Shown here one piece after another: positions 1 through 15,679 of a DNA stretch of 64,000 nucleotides; position 1 is the stretch's first letter, and every line of letters begins with the position of its first letter. The stretch covers positions 34,421,245 through 34,485,244 of the forward strand of contig OY848917.1 of the NCBI GenBank assembly GCA_963693285.1, read 5' to 3'. Both the position numbers and the translations under genes were made by a program. The notes under the pieces are model-generated. The model ran no database searches, was not told where the DNA came from, and saw nothing but the letters and a program-made list of their open reading frames with translations. Origin of the DNA: Xestospongia muta. Taxonomy: Eukaryota; Porifera; Demospongiae; Haplosclerida; Petrosiidae.

Positions 1-466
1 CTATTATATTGTAAAGGACACATTCAAATGACAAGTAAAAACAGCAACATAAATGTGAAAACAAAAACCAATACTCTAAACAAAATCACAACAAAACATT
101 TAATATGCTCAGAATTCATACTAGGCTATAACTATAAAATGCTTAAAATATACCCAAAAAATAGACCTGGCAAGAAGATTCAACCATCAATGTCATATTA
201 TAAACAGCTAATGTTAACAAGATTCATTGCTGATATATGAATCAGCTGTTATAGAATGCACTTTAATTACATATGTTGATCTTATAAGCACCAAATACAA
301 AATAGTCATTAAAACTGCAAAAGCAGACACGCAAAGTTACCATACAATCCAAAACAATTATAGTACAGCCTTCAAAGCTTCTCATGCAAGGCATTAAAAA
401 TAATTAACGTCAATAAAAACAATAGGGTAAATACAATAACAACATCCTATACTATATCACACTTAC

Positions 467-3400
467 CGGCTATTATATTTTAAACAACACATTCAGATGA
501 CAAGTAATCACACCAACATAAATGGAAAAACAAAACAATGGAGTAAACAAAATAATAACAACACATTCAATATACTTGGAATTCATACTACATTATATCA
601 AAATTACATCCTATTATTTGTAAAGGAAACATTCAGATGACAAATAATAACAGAACATAAATGTGGCAACAAAAACCAATACTCTAAACAAAATCACAAC
701 AACAGATTTCAATATGCTCAGAATTCATACTAGGCTATAGCTATAAAATGTTTTAAATATACCTAAAATAATAAACCTACCAAGAAGATTCAAGTATTAT
801 TAGTGAAACACAATGTTGTATTATAAACAACCAAGGATAACAGGATTCATTGCTGATATACGATCAGCTGTTATAGAATGCACTTTAATGTCATTTATTG
901 ATCTCATAAGCACCAAATACAATATAATCAATAAATTTGCAAAAGTAGATACGTAGTTATCATACAATCCAAAACAATTATAGTACAGCCTCCAAAGATT
1001 CTCATGCAAAGCATTAAAAACAATTAACGTCAATAAAAACAATAGGGTAAATACAATAACAACATCCTATTCAAAACATTTAGAAATCATACTATACTAT
1101 ATCACACTTACCGGCTATTATATTTTAAACAACACATTCAGATGACAAGTAATCACACCAACATAAATGGAAAAACAAAACAATAGAGTACACAAAATAA
1201 TAACAACACATTCAATATACGTGGAACTCATACTATATTATATCAAAATTACATCCTATTATATTGTAAAGGACACATTCAAATGACAAGTAAAAACAGC
1301 AACATAAATGTGAAAACAAAAACCAATACTCTAAACAAAATCACAACAAAACATTCAATATGCTCAGAATTCATACTAGGCTATAGCTATAAAATGCTTA
1401 AAATATACACAAAAAATAAACCTGGCAAGAAGATTCAACCATCAATGTCATATTATAAATAGCTAAGGTTAACAAGATTCACTGCTGATATGTAAATCAG
1501 CTGTTATAGAATGCACTTTAAATACATTTGTTGATCTTATAAGCACCAAATACAAAATAGTCATTAAAACCGCAAAAGCAGACATGCAAAGTTACCATAC
1601 AATCAAAAACAATTTAGTAGAGCCTTCAAAGATTCTCATGCAAGGCATTAAAAACAATTAATGTCAATAAAAACAATAGGGTAAATACAATAACAACATC
1701 CTATTCAAAACACTTAGAATTCATACTGTACTATATCACACTTACCAACTATTATATTTTAAACAACACATTCAGATGACAAGTAATCACACCAACATAA
1801 ATGGAAAAACAAAACAATAGAGTAAAAAAATCACAATAACACATTCAATATACTTAGAATTCATACTACATTATATCAAAATTATATCCTATTATATTGT
1901 AAAGGGAATATTCAGATGTCAAGTAAAAACAGCAACATAAATCTGGAAACAAAAACCAATACTCTAAACAAAATCACAACAAAACATTTAATATGCTTAG
2001 AATTCATACTTGGCTATAGCTATAAAATGCTTAAAATATACCCAAAAAATAAACCTGGCAAGAAGATTCAACCATCAATGTCATATTATAAACAGCTAAG
2101 GTTAACAAGATTCATTGCTGATATATGAATCAGCTGTTATAAAATGCACTTTAATTACATTTGTTGATCTTATAAGCACCAAATACAAAATAGTCATTAA
2201 AACTGCAAAAGCAGACACGCAAAGTTATCATACAATCCAAAACAATTATAGTACAGCCTTCAAAGCTTCTCATGCAAGGCATTAAAAACAATTAACGTCA
2301 ATAAAAACAATAGGGTAAATACAATAACAACATCCTATTCAAAACACTTAGAATTCATACTATACTATATCACACTTACCGGCTATTATATTTTAAACAA
2401 CACATTCAGATGACAAGTAATCACACCAACATAAATGGAAAAACAAAACAATAGAGTAAACAAAATAATAACAACACATTCAATATACTTGGAATTCATA
2501 CTACATTATATCAAAATTACATCCTATTATTTGTAAAGGAAACATTCAGATGACAAATAATAACAGAACATAAATGTGGCAACAAAAACCAATACTCTAA
2601 ACAAAATCACAACAACAGATTTCAATATGCTCTAAATTCATACTAGGCTATAGCTATAAAATGTTTTAAATATACCTAAAATAATAAACCTGCCAAGACG
2701 ATTCAAGTATTATTAGTGACACACAATGTTGTATTATAAACAACCAGGGATAACAGGATTCATTGCTGATATACGATCAGCTGTTATTGAATGCACTTTA
2801 ATGTCATTTATTGATCTCATAAGCACCAAATACAATACAATCAATAAATTTGCAAAAGTAGATACGTAGTTATCATACAATCCAAAACAATTATAGTACA
2901 GCCTCCAAAGATTCTCATGCAAAGCATTAAAAACAATTAACGTCAATAAAAACAATAGGGTAAATACAATAACAACATCCTATTCAAAACATTTAGAAAT
3001 CATACTATACTATATCACACTTACCGGCTATTATATTTTAAACAACACATTCAGATGACAAGTAATCACACCAACATAAATGGAAAAACAAAACAATAGA
3101 GTAAACAAAATAATAACAACACATTCAATATACTTGGAATTCATACTACATTATATCAAAATTACATCCTATTATTTGTAAAGGAAACATACAGATGACA
3201 AATAATAACAGAACATAAATGTGGCAACAAAAACCAATACTCTAAACAAAATCACAACAACAGATTTCAATATGCTCAGAATTCATACTAGGCTATAGCT
3301 ATAAAATGTTTTAAATATACCTAAAATAATAAACCTGCCAAGAAGATTCAAGTATTATTAGTGAAACACAATGTTGTATTATAAACAACCAGGGATAACA

Positions 3401-6231
3401 GGATTCATTGCTGATATACGATCAGCTGTTATTGAATGCACTTTAATGTCATTTATTGATCTCATAAGCACCAAATACAATATAATCAATAAATTTGCAA
3501 AAGTAGATATGTAGTTATCATACAATCCAAAACAATTATAGTACAGCCTCCAAAGATTCTCATGCAAAGCATTAAAAACAATTAACGTCAATAAAAACAA
3601 TAGGGTAAATACAATAACAACATCCTATTCAAAACATTTAGAAATCATACTATACTATATCACACTTACAAACTATTATATTTTAAACAACACATTCAGA
3701 TGACAAGTAATCACACCAACATAAATGGAAAAACAAAACAATAGAGTACACAAAATAATAACAACACATTCAATATACTTGGAACTCATACTACATTATA
3801 TCAAAATTACATCCTATTATATTGTAAAGGACACATTCAAATGACAAGTAAAAACAGCAACATAAATGTGAAAACAAAAACCAATACTCTAAACAAAATC
3901 ACAACAAAACATTCAATATGCTCAGAATTCATACTAGGCTATAGCTATAAAATGCTTAAAATATACCCAAAAAATAAACCTGGCAAGAAGATTCAACCAT
4001 CAATGTCATATTATAAACAGCTAAGGTTAACAAGATTCACTGCTGATATGTAAATCAGCTGTTATAGAATGCACTTTAATTACATTTGTTGATCTTATAA
4101 GCACCAAATACAAAATAGTCATTAAAACTGCAAAAGCAGACACGCAAAGTTACCATACAATCCAAAACAATTATAGTACAGCCTTCAAAGCTTCTCATGC
4201 AAGGCATTAAAAACAATTAACGTCAATAAAAACAATAGGGTAAATACAATAACAACATCCTATTCAAAACACTTAGAATTCATACTATACTATATCACAC
4301 TTACCGGCTATTATATTTTAAACAACACATTCAGATGACAAGTAATCACACCAACATAAATGGAAAAACAAAACAATAGAGTAAACAAAATAATAACAAC
4401 ACATTCAATATACTTGGAATTCATACTACATTATATCAAAATTACATCCTATTATTTGTAAAGGAAACATTCAGATGACAAATAATAACAGAACATAAAT
4501 GTGGCAACAAAAACCAATACTCTAAACAAAATCACAACAACAGATTTCAATATGCTCAGAATTCATACTAGGTTATAGCTATAAAATGTTTTAAATATAC
4601 CTAAAATAATAAACCTGCCAAGAAGATTCAAGTATTATTAGTGAAACACAATGTTGTATTATAAACAACCAGGGATAACAGGATTCATTGCTGATATACG
4701 ATCAGCTGTTATTGAATGCACTTTAATGTCATTTATTGATCTCATAAGCACAAAATACAATAAAATCAATAAATTTGCAAAAGTAGATACATAGTTATCA
4801 TACAATCCAAAACAATTATAGTACAGCCTCCAAAGATTCTCATGCAAAGCATTAAAAACAATTAACCTCAATAAAAACAATAGGGTAAATACAATAACAA
4901 CATCCTATTCAAAACACTTAGAAATCATACTATACTATATCACACTTACCGGCTATTATATTTTAAACAACACATTCAGATGACAAGTAATCACACCAAC
5001 ATAAATGGAAAAACAAAAGAATAGAGTACACTAAATAATAACAACACATTCAATATACTTGGAATTCATACTACATTATATCAAAATTACATCCTATTAT
5101 TTGTAAAGGAAACATACAGATGACAAATAATAACAGAACATAAATGTGGCAACAAAAACCAATACTCTAAACAAAATCACAACAACAGATTTCAATATGC
5201 TCAGAATTCATACTAGGCTATAGCTATAAAATGTTTTAAATATACCTAAAATAATAAACCTGCCAAGAAGATTCAAGTATTATTAGTGAAACACAATGTT
5301 GTATTATAAACAACCAGGGATAACAGGATTCATTGCTGATATACGATCAGCTGTTATTGAATGCACTTTAATGTCATTTATTGATCTCATAAGCACCAAA
5401 TACAATATAATCAATAAATTTGCAAAAGTAGATACGTAGTTATCATACAATCCAAAACAATTATAGTACAGCCTCCAAAGATTCTCATGCAAAGCATTAA
5501 AAACAATTAACGTCAATATAAACAATAGGGTAAATACAATAACAACATCCTATTCAAAACATTTAGAAATCATACTATACTATATCACACTTACAAACTA
5601 TTATATTTTAAACAACACATTCAGATGACAAGTAATCACACCAACATAAATGGAAAAACAAAACAATAGAGTACACAAAATAATAACAACACATTCAATA
5701 TACGTGGAACTCATACTACATTATATCAAAATTACATCCTATTATATTGTAAAGGACACATTCAAATGACAAGTAAAAACAGCAACATAAATGTGAAAAC
5801 AAAAACCAATACTCTAAACAAAATCACAACAAAACATTCAATATGCTCAGAATTCATACTAGGCTATAGCTATAAAATGCTTAAAATATACCCAAAAAAT
5901 AAACCTGGCAAGAAGATTCAACCATCAATGTCATATTATAAACAGCTAAGGTTAACAAGATTCACTGCTGATATGTAAATCAGCTGTTATAGAATGCACT
6001 TTAAATACATTTGTTGATCTTATAAGCACCAAATACAAAATAGTCATTAAAACCGCAAAAGCAGACATGCAAAGTTACTATACAATCAAAAACAATTTAG
6101 TAGAGCCTTCAAAGCTTCTCATGCAAGGCATTAAAAACAATTAATGTCAATAAAAACAATAGGGTAAATACAATAACAACATCCTATTCAAAACACTTAG
6201 AATTCATACTGTACTATATCACACTTACCCG
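467..6231 (-). other. Candidate single-codon micro-exons, group 1 (10 sites)
   Basis: Each site reads, on the minus strand, TAATAG then a triplet then GTAAGTGTG. Start of the triplet on the plus strand and minus-strand codon: 467 CCG, 1112 CCG, 1746 TTG, 2380 CCG, 3025 CCG, 3670 TTT, 4305 CCG, 4950 CCG, 5595 TTT, 6229 CGG. Spacings alternate between 634/635 and 645 bp, following the two monomer lengths. If spliced, each would add one residue (Pro, Leu, Phe or Arg) without shifting the frame. The sites at 1112, 3670 and 5595 share the GTACACAAAAT monomer subtype yet carry CCG, TTT and TTT. Exon status is inferred from the splice-site pattern only. Confidence 0.6.
2130..5995. repeat. 1,925-bp higher-order repeat, two copies
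   Basis: Three consecutive monomers (645+645+635) are duplicated with a constant offset of 1,925 bp, roughly 2,130-4,070 and 4,055-5,995. Landmarks that repeat at this offset are the micro-exon triplets at 2380/4305, 3025/4950 and 3670/5595 and the monomer starts at 3841/5766. All three codon pairs match between the copies, as expected for a recent duplication. Boundaries are approximate. Confidence 0.8.
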
Positions 6232-6862
6232 CTATTATATTTTAAACAACACATTCAGATGACAAGTAATCACACCAACATAAATGGAAAAACAAAACAA
6301 TAGAGTAAAAAAATCACAATAACACATTCAATATACTTAGAATTCATACTACATTATATCAAAATTATATCCTATTATATTGTAAAGGGAATATTCAGAT
6401 GTCAAGTAAAAACAGCAACATAAATCTGGAAACAAAAACCAATACTCTAAACAAAATCACAACAAAACATTCAATATGCTCAGAATTCATACTAGGCTAT
6501 AGCTATAAAATGCTTAAAATATACCCAAAAAATAAACCTGGCAAGAAGATTCAACCATCAATGTCATATTATAAACAGCTAAGGTTAACAAGATTCATTG
6601 CTGATATATGAATCAGCTGTTATTGAATGCACTTTAATTACATTTGTTGATCTTATAAGCACCAAATACAAAATAGTCATTAAAACTGCAAAAGCAGACA
6701 CGCAAAGTTACCATACAATCCAAAACAATTATAGTACAGCCTTCAAAGCTTCTCATGCAAGGCATTAAAAACAATTAACGTCAATAAAAACAATAGGGTA
6801 AATACAATAACAACATCCTATTCAAAACATTTAGAAATCATACTATACTATATCACACTTAC

Positions 6863-9800
6863 CTCCTATTATATTTTAAACAACACATTCAGATGACAAG
6901 TAATCACACCAACATAAATGGAAAAACAAAACAATAGAGTACACTAAATAATAATAACACATTCAATATATGTGGAACTCATACTACATTATATCAAAAT
7001 TACATCCTATTATATTGTAAAGGACACATTCAGATGACAAGTAAAAACAGCAACATAAATGTGAAAACAAAAACCAATACTCTAAACAAAATCACAACAA
7101 AACATTTAATATGCTCAGAATTCATACTAGGCTATAACTATAAAATGCTTAAAATATACCCAAAAAATAAACCTGGCAAGAAGATTCAACCATCAATGTC
7201 ATATTATAAACAGCTAAGGTTAACAAGATTCATTGCTGATATATGAATCAGCTGTTATAAAATGCACTTTAATTACATTTGTTGATCTTATAAGCACCAA
7301 ATACAAAATAGTCATTAAAACTGCAAAAGCAGACATGCAAAGTTACCATACAATCCAAAACAATTATAGTACAGCCTTCAAAGCTTCTCATGCAAGGCAT
7401 TAAAAACAATTAACGTCAATAAAAACAATAGGGTAAATACAATAACAACATCCTATTCAAAATATTTAGAAATCATACTATACTATATCACACTTACCGA
7501 CTATTATATTTTAAACAACACATTCAGATGACAAGTAATCACACCAACATAAATGGAAAAACAAAACAATAGAGTAAACAAAATAATAACAACACATTCA
7601 ATATACTTGGAATTCATACTACATTATATCAAAATTACATCCTATTATTTGTAAAGGAAACATTCAGATGACAAATAATAACAGAACATAAATGTGGCAA
7701 CAAAAACCAATACTCTAAACAAAATCACAACAACAGATTTCAATATGCTCAGAATTCATACTAGGCTATAGCTATAAAATGTTTTAAATATACCTAAAAT
7801 AATAAACCTGCCAAGAAGATTCAAGTATTATTAGTGAGACACAATGTTGTATTATAAACAACCAGGGATAACAGGATTCATTGCTGATATACGATCAGCT
7901 GTTATTGAATGCACTTTAATGTCATTTAATGATCTCATAAGCACCAAATACAATATAATCAATAAATTTGCAAAAGTAGATACGTAGTTATCATACAATC
8001 CAAAACAATTATAGTACAGCCTCCAAAGATTCTCATGCAAAGCATTAAAAACAATTAACGTCAATAAAAACAATAGGGTAAATACAATAACAACATCCTA
8101 TTCAAAACATTTAGAAATCATACTATACTATATCACACTTACCCGCTATTATATTTTAAACAACACATTCAGATGACAAGTAATCACACCAACATAAATG
8201 GAAAAACAAAACAATAGAGTAAAAAAAATTACAATAACACATTCAATATACTTAGAATTCATACTACATTATATCAAAATTATATCCTATTATATTGTAA
8301 AGGGAATATTCAGATGACAAGTAAAAACAGCAACATAAATCTGGAAACAAAAACCAATACTCTAAACAAAATCACAACAACACATTCAATATGCTCAGAA
8401 TTCATACTAGGCTATAACTATAAAATGCTTCAAATATACCTAAATAATAAACCTGGCAAGAAGATTCAACCATCAATGTCATATTACAAACAGCTAAGAT
8501 TAACAAGATTCATTGCTGATATACAAATCAGCTGTTACAGAATGCACTTTAATGTCATTTGTAAATCTCATAAGCACCAAATACAAAATAGTCATTAAAA
8601 CTGCAAAAGCAGACATGCAAAGTTACCATACAATCCAAAACAATTTAGTACAGCCTTCAAAGCTTCTCATGCAAGGAATTAAAAACAATTAACGTCAATA
8701 AAAACAATAGGGTAAATACAATAATAACATCCTATTCAAAACACTTAGAATTCATACTGTACTATATCACACTTACCCGCTATTATATTTTAAACAACAC
8801 ATTCAGATGACAAGTAATCACACCAACATAAATGGAAAAACAAAACAATAGAGTAAAAAAAATCACAATAACACATTCAATATACTTAGAATTCATACTA
8901 CATTATATCAAAATTATATCCTATTATATTGTAAAGGGAATATTCAGATGACAAGTAAAAACAGCAACATAAATCTGGAAACAAAAACCAATACTCTAAA
9001 CAAAATCACAACAACACATTCAATATGCTCAGAATTCATACTAGGCTATAACTATAAAATGCTTCAAATATACCTAAATAATAAACCTGGCAAGAAGATT
9101 CAACCATCAATGTCATATTACAAACAGCTAAGATTAACAAGATTCATTGCTGATATACAAATCAGCTGTTACAGAATGCACTTTAATGTCATTTGTAAAT
9201 CTCATAAGCACCAAATACAAAATAGTCATTAAAACTGCAAAAGCAAATACACATAGTTCCCATACAGTCCAAAACAATTATAGTACAGCCTCCTAAGCTT
9301 CTCATGCAAGGCATTAAAAACAATTAACGTCAATAAAAACAATAGGGTAAATACAATAACAACATCCTATTCAAAACACTTAGAATTCATACTGTACTAT
9401 ATCACACTTACAAACTATTATATTTTAAACAACACATTCAGATGACAAGTAATCACACCAACATAAATGGAAAAACAAAACAATAGAGTACACTAAATAA
9501 TAATAACACATTCAATATATGTGGAACTCATACTACATTATATCAAAATTACATCCTATTATATTGTAAAGGACACATTCAGATGACAAGTAAAAACAGC
9601 AACATAAATGTGAAAACAAAAACCAATACTCTAAACAAAATCACAACAAAACATTTAATATGCTCAGAATTCATACTAGGCTATAACTATAAAATGCTTA
9701 AAATATACCCAAAAAATAAACCTGGCAAGAAGATTCAACCATCAATGTCATATTATAAGCAGCTAATGTTAACAAGATTCATTGCTGATATATGAATCAG

Positions 9801-11963
9801 CTGTTATAAAATGCACTTTAATTACATTTGTTGATCTTATAAGCACCAAATACAAAATAGTCATTAAAACTGCAAAAGCAGACATGCAAAGTTACCATAC
9901 AATCCAAAACAATTATAGTACAGCCTTCAAAGCTTCTCATGCAAGGCATTAAAAACAATTAACGTCAATAAAAACAATAGGGTAAATACAATAACAACAT
10001 CCTATTCAAAATATTTAGAAATCATACTATACTATATCACACTTACCGACTATTATATTTTAAACAACACATTCAGATGACAAGTAATCACACCAACATA
10101 AATGGAAAAACAAAACAATAGAGTAAACAAAATAATAACAACACATTCAATATACTTGGAATTCATACTACATTATATCAAAATTACATCCTATTATTTG
10201 TAAAGGAAACATTCAGATGACAAATAATAACAGAACATAAATGTGGCAACAAAAACCAATACTCTAAACAAAATCACAACAACAGATTTCAATATGCTCT
10301 AAATTCATACTAGGCTATAGCTATAAAATGTTTTAAATATACCTAAAATAATAAACCTGTCAAGAAGATTCAATTATTATTAGTGAGACACAATGTTGTA
10401 TTATAAACAACCAGGGATAACAGGATTCATTGCTGATATACGATCAGCTGTTATTGAATGCACTTTAATGTCATTTAATGATCTCATAAGCACCAAATAC
10501 AATATAATCAATAAATTTGCAAAAGTAGATACGTAGTTATCATACAATCCAAAACAATTATAGTACAGCCTCCAAAGATTCTCATGCAAAGCATTAAAAA
10601 CAATTAACGTCAATAAAAACAATAGGGTAAATACAATAACAACATCCTATTCAAAACATTTAGAAATCATACTATACTATATCACACTTACCCGCTATTA
10701 TATTTTAAACAACACATTCAGATGACAAGTAATCACACCAACATAAATGGAAAAACAAAACAATAGAGTAAAAAAAATCACAATAACACATTCAATATAC
10801 TTAGAATTCATACTACATTATATCAAAATTATATCCTATTATATTGTAAAGGGAATATTCAGATGACAAGTAAAAACAGCAACATAAATCTGGAAACAAA
10901 AACCAATACTCTAAACAAAATCACAACAACACATTCAATATGCTCAGAATTCATACTAGGCTATAACTATAAAATGCTTCAAATATACCTAAATAATAAA
11001 CCTGGCAAGAAGATTCAACCATCAATGTCATATTACAAACAGCTAAGATTAACAAGATTCATTGCTGATATACAAATCAGCTGTTACAGAATGCACTTTA
11101 ATGTCATTTGTAAATCTCATAAGCACCAAATACAAAATAGTCATTAAAACTGCAAAAGCAAATACACATAGTTCCCATACAATCCAAAACAATTTAGTAC
11201 AGCCTTCAAAGCTTCTCATGCAAGGAATTAAAAACAATTAACGTCAATAAAAACAATAGGGTAAATACAATAATAACATCCTATTCAAAACACTTAGAAT
11301 TCATACTGTACTATATCACACTTACCCGCTATTATATTTTAAACAACACATTCAGATGACAAGTAATCACACCAACATAAATGGAAAAACAAAACAATAG
11401 AGTAAAAAAAATCACAATAACACATTCAATATACTTAGAATTCATACTACATTATATCAAAATTATATCCTATTATATTGTAAAGGGAATATTCAGATGA
11501 CAAGTAAAAACAGCAACATAAATCTGGAAACAAAAACCAATACTCTAAACAAAATCACAACAACACATTCAATATGCTCAGAATTCATACTAGGCTATAA
11601 CTATAAAATGCTTTAAATATACCTAAATAATAAACCTGGCAAGAAGATTCAACCATCAATGTCATATTACAAACAGCTAAGATTAACAAGATTCATTGCT
11701 GATATACAAATCAGCTGTTACAGAATGCACTTTAATGTCATTTGTAAATCTCATAAGCACCAAATACAAAATAGTCATTAAAACTGCAAAAGCAAATACA
11801 CATAGTTCCCATACAGTCCAAAACAATTATAGTACAGCCTCCTAAGCTTCTCATGCAAGGCATTAAAAACAATTAACGTCAATAAAAACAATAGGGTAAA
11901 TACAATAACAACATCCTATTCAAAACACTTAGAATTCATACTATACTATATCACACTTACCAA
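6863..11963 (-). other. Candidate single-codon micro-exons, group 2 (9 sites)
   Basis: Plus-strand start and minus-strand codon: 6863 GAG, 7498 TCG, 8143 CGG, 8777 CGG, 9412 TTT, 10047 TCG, 10692 CGG, 11326 CGG, 11961 TTG. All have intact TAATAG and GTAAGT flanks. The sites at 6863 and 9412 lie at equivalent places, 2,549 bp apart, and have the same distinctive right flank (GTACACTAAATAATAATAAC) but read GAG and TTT. The two differ in all three bases. Confidence 0.6.
6870..11960. repeat. 2,549-bp higher-order repeat, two copies
   Basis: Four monomers are duplicated at a constant offset of 2,549 bp (about 6,870-9,410 and 9,419-11,960). Matching landmarks are 7034/9583, 7852/10401, 8314/10863 and 8948/11497. 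Triplets match at 7498/10047 (TCG), 8143/10692 (CGG) and 8777/11326 (CGG). A third, longer-range copy of much of this unit lies 6,444 bp downstream of the second one (9583/16027, 10401/16845, 10863/17307). Confidence 0.8.
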
Positions 11964-12269
11964 CTATTATATTTTAAACAACACATTCAGATGACAAGTA
12001 ATCACACCAACATAAATGGAAAAACAAAACAATAGAGTAAACAAAATAACAATAACACATTCAATATACTTAGAATTCATACTACATTATATCAAAATTA
12101 CATCCTATTATATTGTAAAGGGAATATTCAGATGACAAGTAATAACAGCAACATAAATCTGGAAACAAAAACCAATACTCTAAACAAAATCACAACAACA
12201 CATTCAATATGCTCAGAATTCATACTAGGCTATAGCTATAAAATGCTTAAAATATATCTAAATAATAAA

Positions 12270-15200
12270 CCTGGCAAGAAGATTCAATCATCAATGTCAT
12301 ATTACAAACAGCTAAGATTAACAAGATTCATTGCTGATATACGAATCAGTTGCTACAGAATGCATTTTAATGTCATTTGTCGAACCCATAAGCACCAAAT
12401 ACAAAATAGTCATTAAAACTGCAAAAGCAGATACACATAGTTACCATACAAACCAAAACAATTATAATACAGCCTCCTAAGCTTCTCAAGCAAGGCATTA
12501 AAAACAATTAACATCAATAAAAACAATAGGGTAAATACAATAACAACATCCTATTCAAAACACTTAGAATTCATACTATACTATATCACACTTACCGGCT
12601 ATTATATTTTAAACAACACATTCAGATGACAAGTAATCACACCAACATAAATGGAAAAACAAAACAATAGAGTAAACAAAATAATAACAACACATTCAAT
12701 ATACTTGGAATCCATACTACATTATATCAAAATTACATCCTATTATATTGTAAAGGACACATTCAGATGACAAATAATAACAGAACATAAATGTGGCAAC
12801 AAAAACCAATACTCTAAACAAAATCACAACAACAGATTTCAATATGCTCTAAATTCATACTAGGCTATAGCTATAAAATGTTTTAAATATACCTAAAATA
12901 ATAAACCTGCCAAGAAGATTCAAGTATTATTAGTGAAACACAATGTTGTATTATAAACAACCAGGGATAACAGGATTCATTGCTGATATACGATCAGCTG
13001 TTATTGAATGCACTTTAATGTCATTTATTGATCTCATAAGCACCATATACAATATAATCAATAAATTTGCAAAAGTAGATACGTAGTTATCATACAATCC
13101 AAAACAATTATAGTACAGCCTCCAAAGATTCTCATGCAAAGCATTAAAAACAATTAACGTCAATAAAAACAATAGGGTAAATACAATAACAACATCCTAT
13201 TCAAAACATTTAGAAATCATACTATGCTATAGCTATAAAATGCTTAAAATATACCCAAAAAATAAACCTGGCAAGAAGATTCAACCATCAATGTCATATT
13301 ATAAACAGCTAAGGTTAACAAGATTCATTGCTGATATGTAATTCAGCTGTTATAGAATGCACTTTAAATACATTTGTTGATCTTATAAGCACCAAATACA
13401 AAATAGTCATTAAAACCGCAAAAGCAGACATGCAAAGTTACCATACAATCAAAAACAATTTAGTACAGCCTTCAAAGCTTCTCATGCAAGGCATTAAAAA
13501 CAATTAATGTCAATAAAAACAATAGGGTAAATACAATAACAACATCCTATTCAAAACACTTAGAATTCATACTGTACTATATCACACTTACCCACTATTA
13601 TATTTTAAACAACACATTCAGATGACAAGTAATCACACCAACATAAATGGAAAAACAAAACAATAGAGTAAAAAAATCACAATAACACATTCAATATACT
13701 TAGAATTCATACTACATTATATCAAAATTATATCCTATTATATTGTAAAGGGAATATTCAGATGTCAAGTAAAAACAGCAACATAAATCTCGAAACAAAA
13801 ACCAATACTCTAAACAAAATCACAACAACACATTCAATATGCTCAGAATTCATACTAGGCTATAACTATAAAATGCTTCAAATATACCTAAATAATAAAC
13901 CTGGCAAGAAGATTCAATCATCAATGTCATATTACAAACAGCTAAGATTAACAAGATTCATTGCTGATATACGAATCAGTTGCTACAGAATGCATTTTAA
14001 TGTCATTTGTCGAACCCATAAGCACCAAATACAAAATAGTCATTAAAACTGCAAAAGCAGATACACATAGTTACCATACAAACCAAAACAATTATAATAC
14101 AGCCTCCTAAGCTTCTCAAGCAAGGCATTAAAAACAATTAACATCAATAAAAACAATAGGGTAAATACAATAACAACATCCTATTCAAAACACTTAGAAT
14201 TCATACTATACTATATCACACTTACCGGCTATTATATTTTAAACAACACATTCAGATGACAAGTAATCACACCAACATAAATGGAAAAACAAAACAATAG
14301 AGTAAACAAAATAATAACAACACATTCAATATACTTGGAATCCATACTACATTATATCAAAATTACATCCTATTATATTGTAAAGGACACATTCAGATGA
14401 CAAATAATAACAGAACATAAATGTGGCAACAAAAACCAATACTCTAAACAAAATCACAACAACAGATTTCAATATGCTCTAAATTCATACTAGGCTATAG
14501 CTATAAAATGTTTTAAATATACCTAAAATAATAAACCTGCCAAGAAGATTCAAGTATTATTAGTGAAACACAATGTTGTATTATAAACAACCAGGGATAA
14601 CAGGATTCATTGCTGATATACGATCAGCTGTTATTGAATGCACTTTAATGTCATTTATTGATCTCATAAGCACCATATACAATATAATCAATAAATTTGC
14701 AAAAGTAGATACGTAGTTATCATACAATCCAAAACAATTATAGTACAGCCTCCAAAGATTCTCATGCAAAGCATTAAAAACAATTAACGTCAATAAAAAC
14801 AATAGGGTAAATACAATAACAACATCCTATTCAAAACATTTAGAAATCATACTATGCTATAGCTATAAAATGCTTAAAATATACCCAAAAAATAAACCTG
14901 GCAAGAAGATTCAACCATCAATGTCATATTATAAACAGCTAAGGTTAACAAGATTCATTGCTGATATGTAATTCAGCTGTTATAGAATGCACTTTAAATA
15001 CATTTGTTGATCTTATAAGCACCAAATACAAAATAGTCATTAAAACCGCAAAAGCAGACATGCAAAGTTACCATACAATCAAAAACAATTTAGTACAGCC
15101 TTCAAAGCTTCTCATGCAAGGCATTAAAAACAATTAATGTCAATAAAAACAATAGGGTAAATACAATAACAACATCCTATTCAAAACACTTAGAATTCAT

Positions 15201-15530
15201 ACTGTACTATATCACACTTACCCACTATTATATTTTAAACAACACATTCAGATGACAAGTAATCACACCAACATAAATGGAAAAACAAAACAATAGAGTA
15301 AAAAAATCACAATAACACATTCAATATACTTAGAATTCATACTACATTATATCAAAATTACATCCTATTATATTGTAAAGGGAATATTCAGATGTCAAGT
15401 AAAAACAGCAACATAAATCTCGAAACAAAAACCAATACTCTAAACAAAATCACAACAACACATTCAATATGCTCAGAATTCATACTAGGCTATAACTATA
15501 AAATGCTTCAAATATACCTAAATAATAAAC
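12270..15530. repeat. 1,630-bp higher-order repeat, two copies, each containing a shortened monomer
   Basis: Offset is 1,630 bp: 12951/14581, 13762/15392, triplets 12596/14226 (CCG) and 13592/15222 (TGG). Each copy is two normal monomers plus one of about 361 bp. The short one arises where CATACTATACTATATC of sub-repeat 1 is replaced by CATACTATGCTATAGC (junctions at 13,221 and 14,851), so two ~141-bp sub-repeats are missing. A related copy with the same junction lies at about 20,140-21,780 (junction 21,231). Confidence 0.82.
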
Positions 15531-15679
15531 CTGGCAAGAAGATTCAACCATCAATGTCATATTACAAACAGCTAAGATTAACAAGATTCATTGCTGATAT
15601 ACAAATCAGCTGTTACAGAATGCACTTTAATGTCATTTGTAAATCTCATAAGCACCAAATACAAAATAGTCATTAAAAC

